From positions 620,001-684,000 of the forward strand of contig BSBK01001157.1 in the NCBI GenBank assembly GCA_027943335.1: DNA of 64,000 nt, in the 5' to 3' direction. Shown in pieces: positions 36,481 through 46,350 of the stretch (position 1 is its first letter; the number at the start of each line of letters is the position of its first letter). The DNA comes from Chamaecyparis obtusa. Lineage: Eukaryota; Streptophyta; Pinopsida; Cupressales; Cupressaceae. The notes under the pieces were generated by a model. It was not told the DNA's origin and did no database searches. It saw only the letters and a program-made list of their open reading frames with translations. Position numbers and translations under genes: made by a program.

Positions 36481-36528
36481 GAATAGGAGATTAATAAAGC
36501 ATATGAATAGGAGATTAATAAAGTATAT
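36481..36528. repeat. 24-bp tandem duplication
   Basis: GAATAGGAGATTAATAAAGC plus ATAT is repeated back to back (36481-36504, 36505-36528) with one mismatch, a recent event. Confidence 0.9.
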
Positions 36529-38100
36529 GCATCCTTATATAGTATTAGTCAAATATTGGTATCAGACATCAATAATGCAAGAAGCTTGACAAGGATATAA
36601 GTGCTCAAGGTTCCACAACAATATAGTTTTATAAATCATTATAATAATTTATGGCATCCTCCAAGATGGAGCATAGCATGCATCAACAAGACTAGATATA
36701 AATAATACCTTAAGCCTCAAAAAAACATACAGGTCCATAACTACAAATTGGCTTTAGGCGTTATAAATGGCAAGATCATACTTAACACAATTGATGATCG
36801 TATAGCCTATTGATCATCATATGGCGTTGTCCCCTTAATAATATAGCTAATAGTAACATTCTTGACCATTTGATTTTATTAATGTCTCCTCTCAGTTATT
36901 AATGCTTGGCAATAGGGAGGAAAATATTTAACTAAGCTTACAATATAATGAACCTATATTGAGGAACTTTCAACAAGGACATTAGATCTCAACTTGGTCT
37001 TCCACTTGTATTAATCTTAATTCAATGTGAGCACCCATAATGCTTCAATTATATATCGAGGATATTGTGCAACATTTAGTACTTTAATTATAATACATTG
37101 TAGTGTATAACATAGAGTTCTATTTAGAATTAGAATACAATATCATACATTGTGATATGGTATCATTGATATCAGAAGTTTATGGATTCTTGACGTCTTG
37201 AACCACTATATAAACTAATGAGAAAACCCTTAAAAATTCATGTTTGATATTAACATGGTAGAATAAATATTACAATTAAGATAAATATACTAACAATAAG
37301 GGTAGTTATACCCAAGATCTAGTCACAATATGACAATAATGTGAAGTCTTAATATAGTTCCAAATGATAGTCTACATATTTCAACTAACATAAAATGCTT
37401 AAAGATCTCTTATGATAGTCATTTTTATGCTTAGACAAAGCACTTGAGCTATTGACAAAATATCATTGAGAAATGTAAAACATACATGAAAGATGGGAAA
37501 GTATTCAATATGTCATACAAATAGACTCAAATCAACTAGATGTGTGTCTTTTAGTCTACAAGGTGAATAATTAAATAATTAAAAATTATCCTTAAAAAGA
37601 AATGGTGACTTAGCTATAATATGATCTAAAAGATATTTTTGCAGGCACAAAAATCTACTTGTATATATTGCTAGAAATCTAAACATAATTACATAATAAT
37701 AGTAATATGAAATAGTAATATGATATATTAAATATATACAAGGTTGTATAATGAATGGTCTAGATGCTTATAAAGCATTGATTCTAGAGAATCATAAACA
37801 AAGACTAGCTATGGATAAATATACCGAGAAGTGGTAATAAAGTTAAGAAGACTTTAGTGAACTCGTAGATGTGGCTGTGAAAAGGGAATTCTTTCACCAA
37901 CATATCTTTGCTAAAATGTATTGGATTCATTGAAGGAAAAATATTTTGTGTTATTTAAATATTGACAAATGACAATTCCATAATTTTGTCTTTGTGCTTT
38001 GTACATTATTTGTATAAACATTTCAAATGAACATATTTGCTAGCACTTGTACCTTTGAGGGATGCAATGGTTACATTGATAGTAAAATATATATCAAATG
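36529..38100. other. intergenic, no feature supported
   Basis: AT-rich, no gene seen. Confidence 0.5.
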
Positions 38101-38124
38101 ATAATATTATGGTTTATTCATAGA

Positions 38125-39060
38125 TCTATATTTCTCTCTATTTCTATATCCATATGTTTCTCTCTAACTGACACACTATCTCTATCTACCTCCCTATCCC
38201 CACCTTTATATCTTTCTTACTCACACACATAGACACTTCTTTCTCCCTCCCTATCTCTATCTTATCTTACCCCTCTCTGTACCTTTCACCTCTCTCTCTC
38301 TCTATATCACATTTCCTCTATTTATCTTTGATCTACTCTATCTATCTATCTATTTAACTATCTATCTTATCTTACCCCTCTCTACCTTTCACCTCTCTCT
38401 ATATATATCACATTTCCTCTATTTCTCTTTGATCTACTCTATTTCTTGATTCGTTCTCTTGGTAGGATTTGGCTAAGAAAGCGGAAGATGGGTGGACTTC
38501 TGTGAAAGGGAAAAAAAATCTAAACATCTACCCTCTTTTGAGATGTCCCTTCGTTCCCAGTCAAGAAAGAAAGAATTTTTCTTTGGTTTTTCTTTCCGAG
38601 CAGCTAGACCTTTTTTTGGATATATTTTCTTTGATGTCCACTGAAAGTTTTAGGGCTGCTGGACTTAAATGTTCTATGGTCTTCAACTGTTCCATGTTTG
38701 AATTTTTTTTAATATCTTTTTAGACCATTATGTACATGGTTTCGGGGCCCCTTCAAAACCTGATTTTCCTTAATCAAAACTATCTACCTACCTACCTACC
38801 TACCTATGTATCTATCACCTCATATATCTTTATCGGTCTATCTCTTCATCCCCCTACTCTTCTCTAGCCTCTTCCTATTAGTCTATCTATTTATCTATTA
38901 CCTCGTATATCTTTATCATTCTATCTCTTCATTTCCCCCTTGCCTCTCTCCTCTTCCTATTTCTCTTCCTCTCACTCCCTTCCTCTTTGTGACTCCCTAT
39001 GTCTCTCTCTAACTCATATGCTCTCCCTTTCTACCTCCATATCCCTACCTTTACATCTTT
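38125..39060. repeat. pyrimidine-rich CTCT/CTAT tract interrupted by a LINE-like piece
   Basis: 38125-38455 and 38790-39060 are TCTC, CTAT and CTAC-rich simple repeats, with CTAC x4 at 38786. Open frames such as 38806-39012 are artefacts. A 315-base non-repetitive piece lies between. Confidence 0.85.
38466..38782 (+). mobile_element. possible 3' end of a LINE
   Basis: A frame opens AKKAEDGWTSVKGKKN, the style of the basic C-terminal tail of plant LINE ORF1, and soon runs into T-rich non-coding sequence that ends TTCGGGGCCCC...TTTCCTTAATCAAAA, like plant L1 3' tails. It sits inside simple repeat, so the insertion duplications cannot be read. Tentative. Confidence 0.35.
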
Positions 39061-39920
39061 ATTAATTATGGATGGATTGACATTGCCTCATACATGCAAA
39101 CCATATTTAAGTATTTTCGCTTTCTAGAAACCATATTTAAGTATTTTCTTGGTTTATACTCGAGGGAATCTCAATCTAAAAATTATAAAATAAGGAATGA
39201 CTAGATCTCAACATGTTAAATACACCATTACTCATTGTCTTAAAATGCAAACTTGAACGATGTAAGTTATCATCATTATCAAAACTCACCTACAAATATA
39301 TACACTACACCCTAACTATAAGTTGTTGATGATGTAAGTTGCATCAAATGACATGGATTTAAACAATTCAATATTTGCAAACTTTAGAAAAAATGATAGC
39401 CAATAATAATGAAGATGTTACTAACCTCTACTAAAAGAATAATAGAATGTAAAATCATATATTACATATCAATCCATGGTCAAACTTACCAATGCTAATA
39501 AATTGCCAATATTGTAATAAGTCAAAATATGAAAAGTGTTTCTAATGCAAAACTAAATATGGGTAAATGGGTTGATGACAATAAATCAATATTAGATGTT
39601 ATTCTAAAAAATAATAATAAGATGTATGTAAATAATATGTAAATGTCAAAAATTGAAATAAAAGTTAAAACATCAAATCATATTTTAGCATTATAAGATA
39701 GGTCATGAAAAGAAAAGAATCACAATCAATAATTTTAGCTTTACAAAATTTATATTTTTACACCATATTCATTTACAATCATCTAAATTGATTTTGTAAC
39801 CATAAAAATCAAACACAAATTTTATTTATTTCCTTTTACTAATTATTAGAGTGGTGAGTGTGATTGTAAGATCTGTACATTTTACCATTCGATACCTTGT
39901 CAAGGCGTTTCAAAAAGGAG
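39061..39920. other. intergenic, no feature supported
   Basis: AT-rich, no gene. CATATTTAAGTATTTTC is repeated at 39102 and 39131. Confidence 0.5.
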
Positions 39921-39922
39921 CG

Positions 39923-40012
39923 ACTTTCATCAAAGTTTTGGATTAGGATTATTTTTTTTACATTCTGATGATAGATTACAGTGTGATCTGAAATGTTGAT
40001 GTAGAAAAATTT
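39923..40012. repeat. decayed member of the foldback family found in the LBD intron
   Basis: The right arm (39964-40012: CTGATGATAGATTACAGTGT, then GAAATGTTGATGTAGAAAAA) matches the right arms at 40944 and 41281. The left arm is largely decayed. Confidence 0.5.
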
Positions 40013-40267
40013 CAACAACAATCAAATTTAAAAACTACAAATAATATTCCTAAGTATTATAAAAATCTTATTACACTAAATCCTCTATCATTAATTCAAT
40101 ATACGTATTTATAAATTTTATTAAATTGAGAAAAGTTTATTTTTATATACAATATGAACAAATCAAAATCAGGTGTGTAAAAAAATAAGAGTCCTCGCAA
40201 CTTTTATATTAATCTGCTAAAATTTAATGTTAGCAAGAAATAGAAACTGGTAAACTAATTGGGGACT

Positions 40268-40278
40268 GTATATATATG
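40268..40278 (+). promoter_or_regulatory. candidate TATA box upstream of the LBD gene
   Basis: GTATATATATG lies 290 bases before the ATG. AT-rich background makes this weak. Confidence 0.25.
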
Positions 40279-40567
40279 TAGCAAATAATTGCAGATAGTG
40301 CAGCTGAAATATATGCCTAATCACTGTTCTATATTTGGGTTGGTTGGTGAAAATTGAAATTAAATATAGCCAATTTGCCATTTTAACACCCAACATTTTT
40401 TTATTTTTGAATTTCTAAACGTTATTTTCCATCTGACAATCATGCAGCTGCTAATTAGTAGTGGCAGATTGAAATTTGTTGCCAGGAATAAAATTCAAAA
40501 ATGTTTCATAAAATTTAAAATAAGACTAAAATAGAAGAAAAAAGTAAAATTGATTAAGATTTGAAGA

Positions 40568-42002
40568 ATGAGTAGGGAAGGAGCAGAGAAAAAGCAGAAC
40601 AGTTCATCACCATGTGCAGCCTGCAAACTGCTGAGAAGGAGGTGTGCAAAAGACTGTGTGTTTGCTCCATTATTTCCATCTGATCATCCTCACAAATTTG
40701 CCACAGTGCACAGAGTATTTGGAGCCAGTAATGTAAACAAGATGCTCAAGGTTCTGTTCCACCCATTTGATCATATCATGCAATTCACTTATTAATTATT
40801 CAAGAACTCGATTTTGTTTAAGTTATTTAATTTTTACATTTCGTAGTTAAAGAGTTGATGTTCTTGTGGATTTAACTGTGTAGATTTTTTCATTGTCAAT
40901 ATTTTTTTATCATACTTTATGACGCTTATTTAATTATTTCATTCTGATGATGAATCATGAAGTATGATCCTAAATGTTAATGATGAAAAAATCTTATGTT
41001 CTACCCATTTGATCGTATGTTTTGAATCCTGCTATTTACTTACTAATTATTCAAGAACTGAGTTTGTTTTTAGTCATGTAATTTCCATAGTTCATATTGA
41101 TGGTTTTGATATTTTTTTTATTTAGGAGTAGAATGTTTTTTTATCATCAATCATATTTCATGATCCATCTGTAATTATCTCATTCTGATATTATTTTGGA
41201 TTTCGGTGTCGAAGTTTTTCATCATCAACAATTTAGATCATACTTCATGATCCATCTGTAATTATTAATTATCTCATTCTGACGATGAATGATGAAGTAT
41301 GATCCAAAATGTTGATGATGAAAATTTTCATTTGATCATATGTTCAGACATGCAATTCACTTATTAATTACTCAAGAACTCTATTTTGTTTAAATTCGTG
41401 TAATTTCCACTGTCCATAATGATAAAATTGATATTTTCTTTTAAATTTAACTGTATAAAAAAAATTTCATCTACAACATTTTTTATCATACTTCATGACT
41501 CATCTCTAATTATTACATCCTCATAGAAAAAATATGAGATAATTAAATCCAGAAATGTAGCAATTGAACTTTGTTTAGCCTGATGTGTTAGTGTATTGAA
41601 CATGTAATGATTTTGGTCTAAGAAATTTAGCACAGTAGTTCACTCATAGCACTGTATCTGATATTGTGTTAAATATTGTTTTGACAGGAGCTTCCAGTGC
41701 AGCAAAGAACTGATGCAGTTAACAGCATGGTGTATGAAGCAAATTCAAGGATAAGGGATCCAGTGTATGGATGTGCAGGCATAATTTTCTCATTACAGCA
41801 GCAACTTTCAGTCTTGCAAACCAAGTTAGCTCTTGCTCAGGCAGAGGTTGTGTACCTGAGAATTCATCAGCCCAATTCTCATGTACTTGCCTCAAACTTG
41901 TGGGGACATTTTAAAGATGAAGATCACCAGACCAGTACATGTCAAATCTCTATAAAACCTGCAAATACTTATAACGCGAAGCATTGTATTTCCCATGTTT
42001 AA
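40568..42002 (+). CDS. LOB-domain (LBD, class I) transcription factor, two exons
   Basis: Exons 40568-40750 and 41688-42002 join in phase 0 to give 165 residues. The intron is 937 bases with AAG|GTTCTG donor and TTTTGACAG|GAG acceptor. LBD proteins are plant nuclear DNA-binding regulators of organ boundaries and lateral organs. Seen: C-block CAACKLLRRRCAKDC (residues 16-30, the C-x2-C-x6-C-x3-C zinc motif), the GAS block from FATVHRVFGASNV through DAVNSMVYEANSRIRDPVYG spanning the splice site, and a leucine-zipper-like SLQQQLSVLQTKLALAQAEV. This makes it class I; the GAS block resembles the LBD3/4/12 group. The tail after the domain is short (about 45 residues). The splice position is the conserved one of LBD genes. 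An intact frame with conserved residues suggests it works. Reading on without splicing gives only 75 residues. Confidence 0.93.
40763..41520. repeat. LBD intron built of about three degenerate repeat units with foldbacks
   Basis: CCATTTGATC(A/G)TAT followed by CACTTATTAATTAYTCAAGA and ATTTTGTTTAA recurs at 40763, 41005 and 41329. Each unit then has an arm TTTTCATCATCAACA..GATCATACTTCATGAT and in two units its complement. Clear hairpins: 40885-40992, and 41215-41324 with arms of about 42 bases matching at nearly all positions around a loop of about 24. Left arm only at 41136-41190 and 41458-41515. Confidence 0.8.
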
Positions 42003-42064
42003 TGCATACATCAAATCACTTATGGGAAATCAGCTCCCAACTAAATAAATATTTCTATTTTAAT

Positions 42065-42267
42065 AAAAGTCATGGTTTTGGGAAGTTATTTTTCGGATGT
42101 TTGGGGAGGTACTGAGCAATGTTGTTCTTTCATTTGGGGTACCCCTGATATTTTATTTGCAGATTCTTCTGACTTGAACTTATTATCTGTTAAAACATAA
42201 TATTATTAATAGAAATCTTTCAGCTTCGGCCTCTTATCGATCTAAAAAAAAAAAAAGTCATAGTTTT
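42065..42267 (+). mobile_element. short retroposon (LINE 3' end or SINE) with target duplication and poly-A
   Basis: A 15-base duplication AAAAGTCATGGTTTT (42065-42079) and AAAAGTCATAGTTTT (42253-42267), one mismatch, encloses 173 bases ending in TCTTATCGATCT and about 13 A. The 3' end (AATAGAAATCTTTCAGCTTC, then GGCCTCTTATCGATC) is in the style of plant L1-type tails. It landed about 60 bases after the LBD stop codon, in the probable 3' UTR. No reading frame. Confidence 0.85.
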
Positions 42268-43240
42268 CAAGCCTCTTAAGGTTTACATTACATACAATAA
42301 AATATGTTGATAGAAACACAAAAAGTATTTTGTGAAAGCTTTTTTGAAAAAACATTTTCAGACTAGGAAGAACTCCATCAAGTTGTCTTGTAACTTTTCG
42401 AAGGTTGTAGCTCCCAAGCTTAATTCTAGAGTTCTTGGATTATAATCTCTCCGAACTTTCAAATTATGGATCTCTTAAACTATTGGACAACAATCCATGT
42501 CTAGCTATGTCCATAATGTTGCTGCCTTGTAACCTTGGAAAACTATAATTCCTAAGATCTCCATATTCTTGAATCATTTGGGCAACAATCCATTTTAAGT
42601 TTACACTAGTTTCTTCTTCTCTCTAAAAAGAAAAATTCACAAGAGATGCATTCTTTAATACCAGTAGTATTAGAAAGGATAGAAAAATATATGTTTCTCA
42701 CACAAAGCACAATCTCCAAGCAAGATGCTAACTTGAGATGATGAAAATTCTCCAAGCTTCATTGCCTCTAACCTCTAATATAACCATATTACATTTTATC
42801 CATTTAGTATTGCATGTGTCTTTGGGAGCAATATCAGGTGTACTTAAGATGGCTATGAAAGTACAAGAATAAGGTGATATAATAAACAATTTCATTTTAG
42901 GTGTCAAGTTCAACTAAAACTGAACCTTCTACAATGTAACCAAATTATCTTTATAACAAGTTATTTTCCATACTACTCCAATGTACATGTACAATTTAGA
43001 ATATTCAAACCTTATAGCTTCACAATATTGTATAACCTTATTTCTACTTAAATTTATAATCACCTTAATACATTAAAGTTTTATGATAAGGGGGTGATCC
43101 CACAATATTGTTATATCTATGAATAAAATATACATTGAAATTTATAAATATGAATCATTCACTTTTCTCTACCATTTAAGACTATAAAATTTGTCCTTTG
43201 CTTATCGTTCTATTTTTTTAACTTACACAAACTAACTTAA
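42268..43240. other. intergenic with a weak local duplication
   Basis: 42385-42495 and 42520-42600 share CTTGTAAC, a TTCTTG(G/A)AT word and GGRCAACAATCCAT, an old local duplication. No gene. Confidence 0.45.
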
Positions 43241-43244
43241 TCAA
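43241..43244. other. left target-site duplication TCAA
   Basis: TCAA abuts the left inverted repeat; TCAA again abuts the right end at 50610-50613. Confidence 0.7.
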
Positions 43245-43282
43245 GGGTACGTGCAAAAAGTTGGGTGCCAATTCCGTGGAAG
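43245..43282 (+). repeat. left terminal inverted repeat
   Basis: GGGTACGTGCAAAAAGTTGG then GTGCCAATTCC. Against the right end read on the other strand, about 25 of the first 30 bases agree, with a perfect AAGTTGGGTGCCAATT core. Confidence 0.85.
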
Positions 43283-43304
43283 TCCGCGACTTGGAAAAAT
43301 GCAC

Positions 43305-43460
43305 CGCTAGAAACGGGCACCCATTTTTTTCCAAATCGGCTGCCCGTTTTGGTTCGGCACTCCGATCTTTAATAAAACGGGTGCCCGTTTCGGTTCGGTC
43401 AACCGAGCCAAAATGGGCACCCGATTTGACAAAAAACAGGTGCCCGTTTTTTAAAAGTAT
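43305..43460. repeat. left subterminal repeat cluster
   Basis: Five copies of AAACGGGCACCCATTT/AACGGGTGCCCGTTT-like words at about 43312, 43338, 43377, 43410 and 43436. Each is itself a near-palindrome (CGGG-CA/TG-CCCG). A likely transposase-binding cluster. Confidence 0.8.
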
Positions 43461-43784
43461 TTATTTATTTTTTTGACAGCATTTCCTGTCATTTTCTAGC
43501 GACAGGAGAATGGGATCTACAATTTTTCAACATCGCCTACCCGATTGTTAGAAGCCTGCCGACCCCACAAACACATTTTTTCGAGTTCCAAGTACGTATT
43601 TATCATTTTGACTTGTTTTATTTTATTTTTCGTGTTCATTTTCAGTAGTAAAATGTTAAATTTTAGTTTTAAATAGCTATTTAAGATTGCGTTTTAAAAA
43701 TGAATGTATTTTCTTAGATTATGAAATGTATGTTTTTATTTGTTATTCGATTTGTTTAGAAATAATGTGCAATTGAAAACAATT

Positions 43785-44445
43785 TAACCTAAAACGTAAG
43801 AAAGTAGAAAACAAAAACCTGAACAGTAGAAAACTGAAAACAAAAACTTAAAATGGAGAAAATTGAAAATGAAAACCTAAAACGTGGAAAACCGAAAATG
43901 AAAACTGAAAATGAAACTGAAAAAGAAAACCTAAAACGTAGAAAACTTAAAACAAAAACTAAAAATGAAACTGAAAACAAAAACTTAAAATGAAACTGAA
44001 AATGAAAAACGAAAACCTAAAATGAAATTGAAAATGAAAACCTAAAACGTAGAAAACTAAAAATGAAAACTTAAAATGAAACCGAAAATGAAAACAAAAA
44101 ATAAAAACTTAAAATGAAATCGAAAATGAAAACCTAAAATGAAATTGAAAACAAAACCTAAAATGAAACTGAAAACGAAAACCTAAAACGTAGAAAACTG
44201 AAAACATATTTAAAATTGTAAACGAAAACCTAAAACATATAAAAAGTTAATTTTTGTTTTTAAATAGCATTATACGAATTTATTTTAAAAATGAATGTAT
44301 GTTTATAGTTTTTCATTTATTTATGTTTTAATTTACTTTTCAATTTGTTTAGAAATCATGTATTTGTTAAAAACTGAAAATGAAAACTTAGAATGTATAA
44401 AATTGTATTTACGAAAACCTAAAATGTAGACACTTGTAAACAAAA
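43785..44445. repeat. A-rich minisatellite of GAAAACCTAAAACGTAGAAAACTG type
   Basis: Short modules AAAACYTAAAAYG, TAGAAAACTGAAAA and ATGAAAAC recur over 650 bases in changing order. Not coding on inspection. Confidence 0.85.
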
Positions 44446-44465
44446 ACCTAATGTTCTCTCCTCTC

Positions 44466-44548
44466 TGATCGTGTTCTCTCTCCTCTCTCTTTCTCTTATC
44501 TCTCTCTTTTTAACTCTCTTCTTTCTCTCTCTCCTCTCTCTTTCTCTC

Positions 44549-44606
<58 letters not shown>

Positions 44607-44730
44607 ACCTGCTCGCTCCTCTCTCCGATCTCTCTCTCTCTCCTCTCTCCTCACGTCCTCTCTCAGGTCTCTCCTCTCTCTGCTATCTCATCTCTCTCCC
44701 TTGAACTTTCTTCTCTCTGTCTCCTCTCTC
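44466..44730. repeat. CT-rich simple repeat
   Basis: TCTCTC runs mixed with CCTCTCTC, with a pure CT run at about 44556-44602. Ser/Leu open frames here are artefacts. Confidence 0.95.
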
Positions 44731-44914
44731 GTCATGTTCAATGTACTAAAAAGTAATTATTTTCAAATTGACCAATAAAGGAATACATTATATATCTTTA
44801 AACAAAGACATCGTAGCAAGTATAGAATATTATATTAACAAACCAACTAAATCAATATAAAATATAACCTTATTGAAAAGAAATAAACATTTACAAAGTA
44901 AACTCTCTTTATAG

Positions 44915-45190
44915 GACCTAATATATACATAATATAACCCCTTAATAGTATCTAATAGGACCTAATAAGACCTAATATGAACCTTAAACCCTAGTATGTA
45001 CCCTTAAAACCTAATATGACCCTTAAGACTTAGTATGTACCCTTAAGACCTAATATGACCCTTAAGACCTAGTATGTAACCTTAATACCTAATAGGACCT
45101 ATTATGTACCCTTTAGACCTAATAGGAGCTAGAGTATGTACTCATAAGACGTAATAGGACCTACTATCACCCTTAAGACCTAATATATTA
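44915..45190. repeat. tandem repeat of ACCCTTAAGACCTAATATG type
   Basis: About ten degenerate copies of a 20-21-base unit; alternate units end ATGTACCC and ATGACCC, so the higher-order unit is about 41 bases. Confidence 0.85.
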
Positions 45191-45192
45191 TG

Positions 45193-45333
45193 CATGTGTT
45201 TAAATACTTTTCATTTACATTTTCAAATACTTTATAAATGTGTACATGTGAAGATAGAGATATATATGTTTAGATTATTCATGTGTTTAAATACTTTTCA
45301 TTTACACGTTCAAATACTTTATATATGTACAGT
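45193..45333 (+). promoter_or_regulatory. 87-bp-spaced direct repeat with TATA-like words before the accessory gene
   Basis: CATGTGTTTAAATACTTTTC followed by ATTTACA(T/C) and TTCAAATACTTTATA starts at 45193 and 45280. The second copy includes TTTATATATG, just before the ATG of the next gene. A duplicated core promoter is plausible. Confidence 0.4.
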
Positions 45334-45339
45334 TTACAC

Positions 45340-46053
45340 ATGATGGACGAGCATTCAGGAGGTCAGCCCCCACCACCACCACCACCACCCCCACCTCCAC
45401 CACCTCCTCATACCGCAAAGCAGCTTAGAGAGGACATGAGGCGTAATATCACCTCTATTGTCAAGGACATTGAGACGGTTAGACATGATCCCCACCCCTC
45501 CGCACATCTACTACGCCTTGCAGATACTATGCAAGGCATAGTATATTCTGTCCAATCCCTTGATGATGAGTTGGACAGTTATCGCTCATGGAGAGATTCC
45601 ATGAGAACATTCTATGCTGATGGACTCACCTATAAAGAGGTGAAGGATCTTAAAATCACCAAAGCAGATTTTGCTCGGTGGTTTAAGAATCCGAAAATAG
45701 GTGAAGAAATAAACCCCAAAAAATCAAGAATACCTATTCACTGGTGCAAGCACCCGTTGATTTCACAGCACTTTTGGGAGCGGTGGTGGATGGTATTTGA
45801 CCATCCACCACACGCAAATCACGAGGTCCCCATGTACTTTTTGAGAAAATTGTGGGCTAAGTTTGAATTGGGTAAAAAATCCAATTATTTTGACATGAGA
45901 GCATTTCAGGGGGTCGATAGAGGCATGCCTCAGGACAGGCCTGGGGTGAAGCTGAGTGATAGAGTCAGAAATCGTCCACATGAGGAGCCCCTTGTTTCTT
46001 ATGAGAGTCAGAAAACTATCTTTAATGCACAACTAACTATAAATTTGACATAA
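45340..46053 (+). CDS. transposon accessory protein with proline run, family unknown
   Basis: A 237-residue intact frame from an ATG (a second ATG follows at once; an in-frame ATG also lies at 45325). Layout: a short acidic start (MMDEHSGGQ), a run of about 14 Pro, a charged helical part (TAKQLREDMRRNITSIVKDI) with coiled-coil-like heptads to about residue 90, then a Trp/His-rich part (IHWCKHPLISQHFWERWWMV) and a basic end. I do not recognise it. It lies within the TIRs of the 43-50 kb transposon, convergent with the transposase and about 300 bases from its end, so it may help transposition as second proteins do in other large DNA transposons, or be captured cargo. The open frame, unlike the transposase, shows no break. 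Confidence 0.7.
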   Translation: MMDEHSGGQPPPPPPPPPPPPPPHTAKQLREDMRRNITSIVKDIETVRHDPHPSAHLLRLADTMQGIVYSVQSLDDELDSYRSWRDSMRTFYADGLTYKEVKDLKITKADFARWFKNPKIGEEINPKKSRIPIHWCKHPLISQHFWERWWMVFDHPPHANHEVPMYFLRKLWAKFELGKKSNYFDMRAFQGVDRGMPQDRPGVKLSDRVRNRPHEEPLVSYESQKTIFNAQLTINLT

Positions 46054-46350
46054 TAAGATCTATCACTTGTACATGTCTAATGTCTAATATCTAACTAACT
46101 ATAAACTTGACATAATTAAAAAACACTTACACATGTACACATGTGATTTATTAGAGTGTACCATCCGCATATGAGTGTCACACATGTGTAAAGTTGTAGT
46201 TGATACCTATTCAAACAAGAAATTAATTAGAACTAACTCCAAATTTGACATAATAATATATTGAACTTGTACATGTCTAATGTCTAATAGAACTAACTAT
46301 ATAAACTTTCAACATAATTAAAAAGCACTCACATGTCTCTAAATCTGATT
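46030..46350. repeat. tandem duplication between the convergent genes
   Basis: About 46030-46190 and 46225-46385 share CTAACT.. AAATTTGACATAATAA, ACTTGTACATGTCTAATGTC, ACATAATTAAAAARCAC and GTGTACCATCYGCAT, in order at a step of about 195 bases. The duplication takes in the last codons of both convergent genes: the accessory end (46053) lies in the first copy and the transposase end (46350) in the second. Confidence 0.7.

Noticed and set aside
38806..39012. 68-residue hydrophobic frame
   Set aside because: Translation of CTAT/CTCT repeats; no start context or domain.
40751..40795. LBD exon 1 read through to a stop, giving a 75-residue protein
   Set aside because: The GAS block continues exactly from AAG|GT to the acceptor at 41687; the read-through would lose half the domain.
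43305..43460. Spaced palindromes as a CRISPR array
   Set aside because: Eukaryotic transposon context, irregular spacing, repeats of only about 16 bases and no cas genes.
44471..44704. Leu/Ser-rich 77-residue frame
   Set aside because: Translation of a CT simple repeat.
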